Shown here: piece after piece, positions 8,916-17,900 of the stretch | Layout: every line of letters begins with the position of its first letter | Position numbering within the stretch: position 1 is the stretch's first letter | Source: an uncultured Nitrospira sp. | Lineage (GTDB): Bacteria > Nitrospirota > Nitrospiria > Nitrospirales > Nitrospiraceae | Assembly: GCA_902500825.1 (NCBI GenBank) | Contig: CABVRX010000021.1 | Coordinates: forward strand, 1-63,128 | Reading direction: 5' to 3' | Length of the DNA: 63,128 nt | The notes under the pieces: model-generated | The model's database searches: none | Seen by the model: the letters and a program-made list of their open reading frames with translations, nothing else | What the model was told of the DNA's origin: nothing | Translations under genes and position numbers: made by a program

Positions 8916-9239
8916 ATGAAACACGCATCCCGTTTATCCCTTGCGGTTATTGCCCTTGTCGGTCTCAGCTTGAGCGGCTGTCAGATTGTCGCCACTCCGA
9001 TGTTAGGTACAATCTATACCGAAGCGAAGTACGGCGATGTCGCAACCGATGAGGCAGGAGCCTCCAAAGAGGGTAAGGCCTGCGGTCAGTCAATTCTCGG
9101 ATGGGTCGCAACCGGTGATGCGAGCGTCCAGGCTGCAAAGGTTGCCGGGGGTATCACCAAAGTCTCCTCCGTAGACCACTCCGCCAAGAATATCTTGGGC
9201 ATCCTCGGTGAATGGTGCACGATCGTTCGTGGTAACTAG
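8916..9239 (+). CDS. TRL-like family lipoprotein
   Basis: A 107-residue lipoprotein: signal peptide with lipobox LSGC, so Cys22 would be lipidated. The mature domain carries the small-protein motif ATPMLGTIYTEAKYGD, a glycine-rich KACGQSILGWVATGDAS segment and a final WCTIV, as in TRL/TRL-like lipoproteins (function unknown, occurring singly or in tandem). A strong AGGGAGGA site precedes ATG 8916, a near-consensus promoter lies upstream and a hairpin terminator follows, so this is a complete single-gene unit probably expressed well. Two mature cysteines may form a disulfide. Location: periplasmic face of the inner or outer membrane. Confidence 0.85.
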   Translation: MKHASRLSLAVIALVGLSLSGCQIVATPMLGTIYTEAKYGDVATDEAGASKEGKACGQSILGWVATGDASVQAAKVAGGITKVSSVDHSAKNILGILGEWCTIVRGN

Positions 9240-9258
9240 TCGGTTATAGCAGCCGCAG

Positions 9259-9293
9259 AAAGGGCCTTCGGAATGATACCGGAAGGCCCTTTC
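9259..9293 (+). terminator. Rho-independent terminator after the lipoprotein gene
   Basis: Inverted repeat AAAGGGCCTTC...GGAAGGCCCTTT with a short loop, 20 bases past the stop codon, ending in a TTT run. It closes the transcript begun at the 8823 promoter. Confidence 0.8.
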
Positions 9294-9321
9294 ACTTCCA
9301 TTTTCATCCTCTCGTGCAACC

Positions 9322-9972
9322 GTGGGATTGACTTCCCTCGCACGTCTGATCATTCCGCCAACCCTGCTGCTCTGCTGCCTGTGCTTACGTGATGTCGCTG
9401 TAGCCGCTTCATTCGGTGACGTGGAGTTGAGCGCGTATGCACTGGGTAGTTGGCCGCGCGATCAGGATATTTTCAACCAAGGAACGACGGTCGCCGCTTC
9501 GATTCAAGAGGGGTTCGGTGCCGGGTTCAAGATCGGGATCTTTCCTTCCGCATTCCATCGAGTGGTGGGGCTTGAGATGGATTCCAATATGCACGGCACA
9601 GCGCTTTCCTTTCCCAACATCGCAAATGGACGGAACAATGAGACCGGCCGCTCTGACATGTTTGTGAGCAATACAATGTTCAACCTCGTCCTGCGATATC
9701 CAGGCGAGACGGTTCGCCCTTATGCCGGCATCGGCGCGGGTTGGTCACGCGGGACACTTCTCAACCCAAACATCGCCGGGCGCGATGATAAAGATTTTGA
9801 CACGGCTCATGCCTTAGCACACCAGTTTCTCGGCGGCACACAACTTTTCATAGGCCCTAAAGTCTTTCTATTTGCGGAATACCGCTATTTCTCCGCCGAC
9901 TACCACTGGAAAGGTCTGGCAGTCGATTTTCGAACGCATTATGGATTAGTGGGTGCAGGGCTGCGGTTTTGA
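9322..9972 (+). CDS. Outer-membrane beta-barrel protein
   Basis: A 216-residue protein with a signal peptide (about 1-30, cleavage near AVAA) and an eight-stranded-barrel pattern. Amphipathic strands alternate with loops, there is a glycine-rich middle (RPYAGIGAGWSRG), and the C-terminus ends in Phe after GLVGAGLRF, the outer-membrane targeting signature. It fits the OmpA/OprF-like or 'outer membrane beta-barrel' group without a peptidoglycan-binding domain. The start is GTG at 9322, and no strong ribosome binding site is visible. It begins just after the lipoprotein terminator, so it likely has its own promoter or depends on read-through. Function is unknown (structural barrel or small porin). 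Confidence 0.8.
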   Translation: MGLTSLARLIIPPTLLLCCLCLRDVAVAASFGDVELSAYALGSWPRDQDIFNQGTTVAASIQEGFGAGFKIGIFPSAFHRVVGLEMDSNMHGTALSFPNIANGRNNETGRSDMFVSNTMFNLVLRYPGETVRPYAGIGAGWSRGTLLNPNIAGRDDKDFDTAHALAHQFLGGTQLFIGPKVFLFAEYRYFSADYHWKGLAVDFRTHYGLVGAGLRF

Positions 9973-10038
9973 TCCCTCAATGGCCGGTTTCACAAATCCT
10001 TGCAACCTCTTCGAGAGAGCTACGTCGCTGACATTGGG

Positions 10039-10605
10039 CTATTGCCACTGAGCGATGGATCGCAGTTGCTCCTGGCTCCATCGATTGACTATTCGACAAT
10101 CCCCATCGAGAAGGCGAACACTGCCGTCGGCTCCATACTCGGCCTCCGACAAAAGGCTTCCGTTATCAGCGATGAAGCGATAACCCGTTGCACTGGCCAC
10201 GATCGTGGCACGGCGCTCGACAACACCATCGCGTTCATAGGTCACGGTTGCGCCATCATCCGAAGGAATCCATCGGATGGTGGTTTCTCCTAAAGTGACA
10301 AACCTCGTTCCTCCATCCCTATCCAAGGCGGAGGATTTGATCGGACTATCCCCGGTCCAAAAATGAATCGAGTTGAAAATGAAGGTATCCAACAAGAGCG
10401 AAAACTCATACACTGGGATAATAAACATCCCGAAAAACACGATTTCTCTCATCCATTTGCTGTTCACTTCACCGCTGCCTTTGATGTTGCTGTTCCAGTG
10501 ATAGACATTCCTCGTGAGATTGAATGGGCCGTAGCAAGCCGTACTGACCGTTATGAAGCACATCAACACCACCGCAGCGAGAAGTCGCCGAACCATTGTG
10601 TTCAT
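10039..10605 (-). CDS. DUF3332 family lipoprotein
   Basis: A 188-residue protein with a signal sequence and lipobox STAC (Cys24). It shows the DUF3332 layout: CYGPFNLTRNVYHWN just after the cleavage site, a hydrophobic IVFFGMFIIPVYEFSLLLD stretch (about 57-75) that may re-insert in the membrane, then a beta-rich C-terminal region. The family's function is unknown. The open frame extends to 10935, but AAAGGA precedes ATG 10605 by about 10 bases and a signal peptide begins exactly there, so the longer form is rejected. It lies convergent to the beta-barrel gene and downstream of the YfcE-like gene (133-base gap). Confidence 0.85.
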   Translation of the reverse strand: MNTMVRRLLAAVVLMCFITVSTACYGPFNLTRNVYHWNSNIKGSGEVNSKWMREIVFFGMFIIPVYEFSLLLDTFIFNSIHFWTGDSPIKSSALDRDGGTRFVTLGETTIRWIPSDDGATVTYERDGVVERRATIVASATGYRFIADNGSLLSEAEYGADGSVRLLDGDCRIVNRWSQEQLRSIAQWQ

Positions 10606-10738
10606 TTCATTTGTTCCTTTCTCTGAAGCACAGGAAAACATGCGCCATTCCGTGTGCCGGACGCCTGATCTAGCGCAGTGCGAACGAGTTCCCCTCTCCC
10701 GATAAAATCTCGCGCTCCCCTGACTGTGTAAGTCGATC

Positions 10739-11224
10739 TCACAACCTGATGTGTTTGGCTGATACCCGAGCGCTGATCGTAATCTTTCCCAGCATTCTGG
10801 GCAACGTGAAGCGCTTCGGTCCTGCCGATCCCGGATTGAACAGTAGCATGTCCCCGAGCCATTCATGCTTCGGTTGATGCGTATGCCCGAAGATGCAGAT
10901 GTCTGGTCTGGTACGATCGAGAAACGCTTTTCCATCTTTGGTCAGCTGTCCTGCTTCGAGTACCACATGCCGAATCGCGATGCGGAACCCATTCAACTTG
11001 ATGAGAGCCTCTGTCGGGAAACCGCTCTTTTCATATTCATCGACATTGCCTGAGACAGCCGTCACAGGAGCAATTGTCTCCAGTTGTTCGATGACCGATC
11101 TCTTCCCGATGTCGCCGGCGTGCACAATATAATCCACACCACGAAAATGCCGCGCGATCACCGGATCGAACAGCCCATGCGTGTCGGCAATGACCCCGAT
11201 GCGGATCGGTTGTAGACGAATCAC
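10739..11224 (-). CDS. YfcE/MJ0936-type metallophosphoesterase
   Basis: A 161-residue calcineurin-like phosphodiesterase. The dinuclear-metal motifs are all present: DTH at 14-16, GD at 37-38, GN at 59-60 and GHTH at 113-116. Known family activity is divalent-metal-dependent hydrolysis of phosphodiester model substrates; the natural substrate is unknown. The start chosen is GTG 11224, which overlaps the upstream M48 stop by four bases (GTGA) and implies coupled translation. A longer frame to 11269 would overlap the protease by nearly 50 bases and adds residues foreign to the family. It is cytoplasmic, with no signal peptide. Confidence 0.9.
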   Translation of the reverse strand: MIRLQPIRIGVIADTHGLFDPVIARHFRGVDYIVHAGDIGKRSVIEQLETIAPVTAVSGNVDEYEKSGFPTEALIKLNGFRIAIRHVVLEAGQLTKDGKAFLDRTRPDICIFGHTHQPKHEWLGDMLLFNPGSAGPKRFTLPRMLGKITISARVSAKHIRL

Positions 11225-12366
11225 GGGACGCCGCCAGGAGTGTCGAGAGAAGCTCGAACCTTGGCCCACTCGAACGTAAAAGGTTCGGTGCTCTGTTTCG
11301 GCAGCTCCGCCAGCTGAGTTTTAAGACGATCGGCTCTGGCGATGCTCATCGGATGGGTGGAGAGCCACTCGACCCGTCCTTCATCCTTCTCAGCCAGCCG
11401 CTGAAAGAACGTGATCATACCGGATGGATCGATCCTGGCGCGATAGAGGAGTTGCAAGCCGGTTACATCCGCTTCTGTTTCCTGAGCCCGGCCGAACTTC
11501 AGCGTCATCAATTCAATGCCGAGCTGCTTCATCACGCCGCCTAATCCTGGCGGGTTTCCCAGCGCGATCGACACAACGGCCACAAATCCCAGCTGCTTGA
11601 CGATGCGTTCGAGTCCATGCCGCTGCAGCACATGATTCAGCTCATGAGCTAAGACGCCCGCCACCTCTTCCGGACTTTCGGCCTTTTTCATCAGTCCGGT
11701 AAAGACGATAATGTAGCCGCCGGGTAGGGCAAAAGCATTCACGACGTCGCTCTTCACGACGGTCACATCGAAGGCGTATGGATTATCCGGAATTTGGCCG
11801 GCCAGGCGATGTATCATCTCTTTGACGGCTGCTACGGACGGACCATCCTTCACGACATCATGCTGCGCAAGGAAGTCATGATAGGCCGATTCGCCTAGTT
11901 TCCGTTCCCACCCGACCGGGATTCGATCGACGGCAAGTCCTACCAGCAGGTCGCTCCCAAACCAGAGCCCCAGCACCGACGCCAGAAGCGCCCCTCCAGC
12001 AATACTCCACACGATCCGACGCCGTTGCCGGACCTGACGTACTTGTTTTGCCGCCCGTTCAAGCGGTTTGGTCAGATGACCAGGCGCCGCTTGTCGGAAC
12101 GCACGAATTACATCTGGATTTTTGAGATAGAGTGTCCGCTGCCCTGTCTGCGCGCTCCATGTCACGACGAGCTGGTCATGATCCAACCCGCCTGCTGAAA
12201 CGGTGAGTTCTGAAAATGGCACGGACTCGGAGCGGCTTTCACCTGCCTCACGATCCGAGGGAAAAGTCATCGTGAGGCCATGTCCCTCGACATGGACAAG
12301 GCACGGCGTACCATTGGCAGGGAATTCCTCACCGAAGCAGAGCGCGTTGGGAGTGCTGGCGGTCAT
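11221..12366 (-). CDS. M48 family zinc metallopeptidase with membrane anchor
   Basis: A 381-residue protein. Residues 1-110 form an N-terminal beta-rich domain, a single transmembrane segment follows the very basic RQVRQRRR stretch (about 118-140), and the protease domain holds HELNH at 241-245 with the third ligand Glu296 in ETEAD. It resembles the periplasmic BepA/YfgC-like or membrane-anchored HtpX-type M48 peptidases that degrade misfolded envelope proteins. The positive-inside rule puts the N-domain in the cytoplasm and the protease outside. ATG 12366 has no obvious ribosome binding site and lies 10 bases from the palindromic repeat at 12377-12545. It forms an operon with the phosphoesterase. 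Confidence 0.92.
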   Translation of the reverse strand: MTASTPNALCFGEEFPANGTPCLVHVEGHGLTMTFPSDREAGESRSESVPFSELTVSAGGLDHDQLVVTWSAQTGQRTLYLKNPDVIRAFRQAAPGHLTKPLERAAKQVRQVRQRRRIVWSIAGGALLASVLGLWFGSDLLVGLAVDRIPVGWERKLGESAYHDFLAQHDVVKDGPSVAAVKEMIHRLAGQIPDNPYAFDVTVVKSDVVNAFALPGGYIIVFTGLMKKAESPEEVAGVLAHELNHVLQRHGLERIVKQLGFVAVVSIALGNPPGLGGVMKQLGIELMTLKFGRAQETEADVTGLQLLYRARIDPSGMITFFQRLAEKDEGRVEWLSTHPMSIARADRLKTQLAELPKQSTEPFTFEWAKVRASLDTPGGVP

Positions 12367-12376
12367 CGCGGAATGC

Positions 12377-12545
12377 GCGGCAGCTCAAAATGGCTGTGAA
12401 CGAGGCCGTAGGCAAGCAAAAACCGGAAGCATGGTAGTTTCCACCCTCCCGCCCCGAGCTGCCAAGACAGCTCTCGCCTCGTGCGGGGTACGGTGAGGAT
12501 TTCTTGCGAGGCGAGCACAAAGTTGACGCCCATGTTCAGCTGCCG
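12377..12545. repeat. Palindromic intergenic repeat, family A copy 1
   Basis: An imperfect palindrome filling the gap between the AIM24-like gene (stop 12546-12548) and the M48 gene. Left arm 12377-12400 (CGGCAGCT then CAAAATGG) pairs with right arm 12522-12545: read in reverse complement the latter is CGGCAGCT then GAACATGG, about 19 of 24 matching. The centre holds a second stem, GAGCTGCC...GACAGCTC (12455-12473), and the core GGGGTACGGTGAGG (12484-12497). It shares arms and core with copies at 43160-43331 and 57901-58024. Confidence 0.8.
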
Positions 12546-13229
12546 TTACTCGCTCACCGGAATGAATTGCCTCACCCATGCTCCGAAGCCGCCTGGATTC
12601 CGGCTCTGAATGAACACAAGACCTGGTCCGCGAAAGCGGCAGACAAAACCTTCGCCCGATGTGAAGCTGGCCACCCATCCAGAAGTGGCTTTCTCGATGT
12701 TATAGGTGGTGGTGGTGGACCAAGCCACCAGATGGCTATTGTCCACGATATATTCCTGACCCGGTTTCAACTCGATTTTGTGAACGGCTCCGAAGCTGTT
12801 CAGGAGGAGCATCCCCTTCCCACTCATTTTGAGGATGAAGAATCCCTCCCCGCCCAGCAATCCACGGCTCATACTCTGCATCTGGCTATCGATCGTCACA
12901 CCATCAGCACCGGCCAGGAATCCATCCTTCTGCACCATATACTCGTTGATGCCATCGAGATCAAGAACAACGATCTCGCCCGGCACGGTCGGCGCGAGCA
13001 ATACCTCGCCGGCACCTCGGCTGGCGCGCAATGTCTGGAAGAAAAACTTCTCTCCCGTCAGAAACTTTCTCGACAGCGCCCCCAGAAAACCTCCCTCCAT
13101 TTTGCTCTCAATGTCGATGGTCGGCGAGCACGCCACCATCGCGCCTGACTCGGCCTTGATGTGTTCTCCATCTGCCAACTCAACGCGCACCATCGGAAAC
13201 GCACCGGGATACAGAATTTCACTTTTCAT
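12546..13229 (-). CDS. AIM24/TIGR00266 family protein
   Basis: A 227-residue single-domain beta-sandwich protein of the AIM24 (YhgD/TIGR00266) family. Diagnostic stretches are ADGEHIKAESGAMVACS near the N-terminus, the repeated glycine-rich GGFLGALSRKFLTGEKFFF, and the C-terminal NPGGFGAWVRQFIP. The family is widespread in bacteria and in yeast mitochondria; its role is unclear (a membrane-organisation factor in yeast). No signal peptide or metal motif is seen. Start ATG 13229 is preceded by AGGAGAGGCGG. The stop codon directly abuts palindromic repeat copy 1. A 146-base gap separates it from the amidohydrolase stop, and that gap has no recognisable gene. Confidence 0.9.
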   Translation of the reverse strand: MKSEILYPGAFPMVRVELADGEHIKAESGAMVACSPTIDIESKMEGGFLGALSRKFLTGEKFFFQTLRASRGAGEVLLAPTVPGEIVVLDLDGINEYMVQKDGFLAGADGVTIDSQMQSMSRGLLGGEGFFILKMSGKGMLLLNSFGAVHKIELKPGQEYIVDNSHLVAWSTTTTYNIEKATSGWVASFTSGEGFVCRFRGPGLVFIQSRNPGGFGAWVRQFIPVSE

Positions 13230-13375
13230 CCGCCTCTCCTTTTTTCCTCATCCATCCACGGACGGAGCAGGTCGATGTCTCGTTGCGCATGCATCGAGCA
13301 CCTCCCGCAGTCTAGCTCTACAATCATTCCTGCGTGCGCGGTGCGCGAGCAGAAGACACGATCTGCTCCGTCCGC

Positions 13376-14860
13376 TCACCTCACCACCCATCCATACACT
13401 CTTCGGCTTGGCTCCGGCCCCTCTTCCAGATAGCTCATTCTGAGCCGGCCCAGTGCGTCATTTGGCACCTCACGCCGTTTTGCTTCGACGTCGACCCCGA
13501 ACACCCTGACCGCATTCAATCCAAAAACCCGTTCCTTCACCCGCCTCGTCAGAGGCTGATACTGATGTTTCTCGATCACCTCTTCGGGGATCTGGAATCG
13601 CCGGAACGCCTCGATCTGCCACTGCGGTGTCCCATACCAGATGGAGTCCGTGCCCCACAGTACGTGATCAATACCGAACGAGCGGATAATCTGCCCCAGC
13701 AGATGCGCACAGATCAACGGATACGTTGTCACCAATTGCGCAAAGGTAGACCCCAGCTCCATATAGATATTGGAGATACTCGGCGCCGCTTCCTTCATCC
13801 GGCAGAACTCGGTGGTCCACGGAATCTCACCGGTCTTCGCAAATATCTGATCGATCGATGCCACGCCTCGGAACCCGGCGTGATACACCAAAAAGTTGAG
13901 ATCTGGGAAGTCCTTGGCCGCCTTGATCAAATCTCTCGGATGATTGTAGCCCGGCACTGGACCAAGAGGCAGCCCCTTGTGGACACATACCCGCTTCACG
14001 TTGAGCTTTCGCGCCTGTTCCAACATCGGATAGGCGATGCGCTCATCGTCCATCCGCCAACCTCGATCAAATCCCTTTGGACAGGAACCGGTATAGCATT
14101 TCCACGCATCGACCTTGAGGGTTTCAGCCTGCATCGCCATGAATTCCAAATCAGCAGCACCCAGTTGGGGTGTCGCCAGACCATGCGCCAGCATCCGTTG
14201 CGAACCGGCCAACCGATTGATCTCGTCTCGAATATGAGCCATTTCCTTCGGTGGAACGACGGCCTCTTGTGGATAGGGTCCCGGCGGCGTGCTGATTAGA
14301 CCCACGGTGGTTTCGCTATCGAAAAATACTTCTTTCACAAAATTCTTCCACGAGAGATCATCGAGGGTGCCTTGATCCCCCGCGGGTTTTGGGTTGATCC
14401 CTGCTTCACGAATGTGCTTTCTCAACGACAGCAGTGCTTGTTTGGAAACAGCGCCCTTCCGACTGGATTCGGCGTCGGAAAGATCGTAGTGGGAACTGAC
14501 GTAGTGGGTCTGCACATCGAAGATAAAATACGGATCTCCCTGCTGCTCGGCAAACGCCGCTGTTTCGAACAGTTCGATTTCCCCGATATTGAAAAAGCAT
14601 CCGAATGCCTCGTTCATCGCCAGTAACGCCGCCGCCACGCCGCCGGTGGTTTTCAAGAAATCTCGACGCGTCAAGCCATGCCTAGCCGCTGCCTTTTCCA
14701 CCAATTCGCACGTGACTTGCTCAACGCGAACCTGCTCGGCGGTTTGGCAAATCGGAAGAAACTCCTCGTTGGATACGATCTGGGTTGGAACAGCAGTCCG
14801 AAACGTCGCGCCCTTCTTCACAGGGAGACCGCTGAAACATTGGCTTGGTGAATGCCCCAT
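13376..14860 (-). CDS. Amidohydrolase-family protein with Tat-type motif
   Basis: A 494-residue protein of the amidohydrolase-2 (TIM-barrel) superfamily. A twin-arginine motif LTRRDFLKTTGG (RR at 65-66) precedes a hydrophobic AAALLAMNEAF stretch, so Tat export is likely; the true start may be later than ATG 14860, as 60 residues before RR is long. Barrel motifs include DVQTHY (114-119), HKGLPLG, the YHAGF strand and WGTDS with the catalytic-site Asp. The first metal motif is normally HxH, but here its first His is Gln, so metal binding may be altered. Substrate is unknown; decarboxylase- or lactonase-like reactions are typical of relatives. Confidence 0.85.
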   Translation of the reverse strand: MGHSPSQCFSGLPVKKGATFRTAVPTQIVSNEEFLPICQTAEQVRVEQVTCELVEKAAARHGLTRRDFLKTTGGVAAALLAMNEAFGCFFNIGEIELFETAAFAEQQGDPYFIFDVQTHYVSSHYDLSDAESSRKGAVSKQALLSLRKHIREAGINPKPAGDQGTLDDLSWKNFVKEVFFDSETTVGLISTPPGPYPQEAVVPPKEMAHIRDEINRLAGSQRMLAHGLATPQLGAADLEFMAMQAETLKVDAWKCYTGSCPKGFDRGWRMDDERIAYPMLEQARKLNVKRVCVHKGLPLGPVPGYNHPRDLIKAAKDFPDLNFLVYHAGFRGVASIDQIFAKTGEIPWTTEFCRMKEAAPSISNIYMELGSTFAQLVTTYPLICAHLLGQIIRSFGIDHVLWGTDSIWYGTPQWQIEAFRRFQIPEEVIEKHQYQPLTRRVKERVFGLNAVRVFGVDVEAKRREVPNDALGRLRMSYLEEGPEPSRRVYGWVVR

Positions 14861-14980
14861 GACGCTTCTTCATCTATCCGTGTCGTAAACTTTCCCGTCC
14901 GAATGCTTTTACCACGCTGATTGTGTGGAATACTTCCTGCGCTGTCAATCTGGGGCGGACCGGGAGTTGTGGGAAACCGT

Positions 14981-17900
14981 CTATCTAGGCTTGGATGAAG
15001 CGATCGATGATTTTACCGGAGAGGTAGAAGTTTGTAGTGGAATGTCTACCACCACGTCCGACTGTGGATCGGCATCTTGATCTTTGCCGTCGTGTCCAAC
15101 GCTGTAGAGGGAGCCTTTTTTCATGTTTACCAACATCGGCAACCCTGTATAGGGGTCATAGAACTTTTGCCCTGCTTTCGCGATCTTCGTGAGGAGTTCT
15201 CCATCCGGAGGTCCACGTCTCAGCCAGGCTTGTAAGCTGGCAAGCCGGAGGTGGGCATCCGTATCGACCACGAATCCGTTGTACCGGTCCCATGGAGCAA
15301 GCGGTTCAAGGCCGACAATGTTCTCGATCGGATTAGTGAAATAGTCCATCAGGCCGGATGCCGGAAAGCGGATATAGTTTTTCCACTTCGGCAACGAACC
15401 ATATTGGCCTTCACCGACAGCTTTGTACGATGCGTCGTAATATTCCGCATAGTCATTGAGACGGCGTTGCATCGGCAAGGGGAGAGCCGATGCCACCATC
15501 GTGTACACCGGCTGTTCCTCAGCTCTCGCTGCTTTCAGTTGGGCCTGGTAGGTCTTCGAGGCCGAGACCAGTTCGCTTTGCATGGGCCAACGCATCGAGA
15601 GTTCCGGTTGGTCAAGCGGGCGAAGGAACTTCGTAATCCGCGCCAGGTATTTTCCATCAAAGTCGGAACGGATAAGCAATCCCGAGGCGACGGCAATATC
15701 GTCATTGATCGCCTGCAGCGCCAGCATTTTCATCGGCAAGGTCCTCGCCTGACCCAAGACGATGCGCCATGCTTCCATGTCCATTTCAAGTCGGTCGACG
15801 CCAAGATCGGCACTTTGCAGAAATCCATCCGCCACGTGGAGTTGATGGGCGAAGGTCATCGCGCTACAAGGCGGACCGGTAGGTTGGCCATACCCCCAAT
15901 CTTCAAAGGGAAGTTTTTGCCACCGGTCATACCGATTGAGCGTCGATTGATACTGATTGGCCCATCCCTTGATGGTCTCCTGATGAGACTTGAACTTACC
16001 GACAGGGTCTGCGCTACGAACCCAGCCACGCATGACATTAGCTGACGCAGTCGCTCCCTCGATCGTCTTCGATCCGGAACCACCAAAACAAGCAAGCGCC
16101 GAATTGCTATCGATGGTTTCAGGCTTCCGATCATACCCAGCCTGTATCGGATCTTGTCCGACCGAGGCGTCAATTCCGAGGAGGAGAAAGTAGCCGTTGT
16201 TTTTAAAATCCGACACTGTGCGTTGAGGAGCAGTCGTGAGGCTTTGAAACGCCGGAGATGGCGACTCTTCCATGATGATCCAGGTCAAACCTATGGCTCC
16301 GATCGTTAACGCGGTGAAGATCCCCGAGAGCATCACCAAACCCACACAGGTCACCACAATCGCGCGCGTGGTTGAAAAGCACGAGCTGATAAAGCCGGCA
16401 ATCGCAATGCGGATTCGACTCAGCGTAGTACTGGATTCTCGGCGGGGCTTTGGCTCGGCTATAGATTCGCGAGTCTCAGACGTCTTGACATTTCGGGACG
16501 ACTCGAAGAGCACATCGACAGCAGCGGCAGCTTCCGCCATCGACCGTCTGACTTCGTGCCTTTCTGAAATCGATGGGTGTACGTGGGCAATCGAAGAGGC
16601 TTGAGGCGGCTCGACAAATTGAATCGAGTTTCCTACCTTGCCCCATTCCGCTTCCGGCGCTGATTCAGGAACCGGTTCAGAAGCGGTTTCAGGAATAGGC
16701 AACCGCGCCTCCGCAAATGCCATTGGCTGGGGCTCATGCGTCCGCACCTTGGTCGTTTCTTCAGCGAGCTGGAGAATCGGTGGTGCTTCAGGAGGCAATT
16801 CACAAACTCCCTGCTGCTCTTGTAATGGCGGGGGAATCGGAATCTCTTCGGTCTCCTTGCTCAGAGTCTCGCTGATATATTGTGATGAAGTGACGAGAGC
16901 TTTCCGAACAGGGCTCTGAACTGCAGCAATCGCGTGGTCATTGCCCTCGCTCAAGACGAGGTCGGCATTCTTGGGCTGAACTTCTGTGAGAGCGACCACA
17001 TCGTCTGCAACTGGGTTATTGTCGAAAATCGAGGGTGCTACCGCGACCATAGGAGCTTCCAACGGTAGTGGTACCTCCGCCGTCAGAGAGCTCGCTTCTT
17101 GAAACGGCTGTTCCGGTTCTACAAAGGCAAACTCCCTTTCTGTCTGAACAGAAGCTTGTCCAAAATCAGCAACGGGAATTTGCGGCTCAGGCGAGACCTG
17201 CGTCGTTTGAGTTGGAGCAATCGAGAACGTCTCAGTTTCAGCAGCAGAACTAATCGGAGGGATCGGAGGTTGCGTTTGAATTTCACTAGCTTTCCGTGCT
17301 GAGTCAGTTTCAGCAGCCGATCGGTCTACCGTTGCCTCTATGCTTTCGGCAATAGGCTGATCCGGTTGCGTCGGGAGAATCGAAATGACCGACTCCTGAA
17401 CCTGATCCCATGGCATCGGCGCAATTGGAGATCCAGAAGAGGTTTGATCTCCAAGCAACCTCGATGTTTCACGTTCTGGAATTTCAACCGCTCGATCTTC
17501 CAACTGCGGTTCCCGGAGAGGTGACGCTTCTGAGACCGGAGTAAGCGCTTCATCAACATTCGTCTGGGATACCTCGGATGAGGAACCATTTGCTGAAAGG
17601 TCACTTCCGAACTTCCATGCGCTATTAAACAAGGATTCCCATGAGAAACCTGGTTTCTTCCATGGTTCTGAGGTCTCACCGGCTGAAACCGGCTCTGGGC
17701 CTGATGGGACACGCGTGCCTGGAGGCTCGTCTGTAACTACTTCCTTTGAATCGGTCTGGACAGGTGGTCGTGGCGAGGGTTGTCCATCTTCGGTCGCTAT
17801 TGGTTCAGCAGTCGAGGATTCCGTTCCCCATGTAGGCGCTGGTTTCTCTTCAATCTGGGGCGAAGGCATTCCGCCGGCGTCTTCAATAGACTGAGCCAAG

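Noticed and set aside
10606-10935. 110-residue extension of the DUF3332 lipoprotein
   Set aside because: A signal peptide with lipobox starts at ATG 10605 behind AAAGGA; the extension runs antisense to the phosphoesterase gene.
12203-12496. Rightward 97-codon frame over the M48 start and repeat
   Set aside because: Antisense to M48 and repeat sequence; no ribosome binding site.
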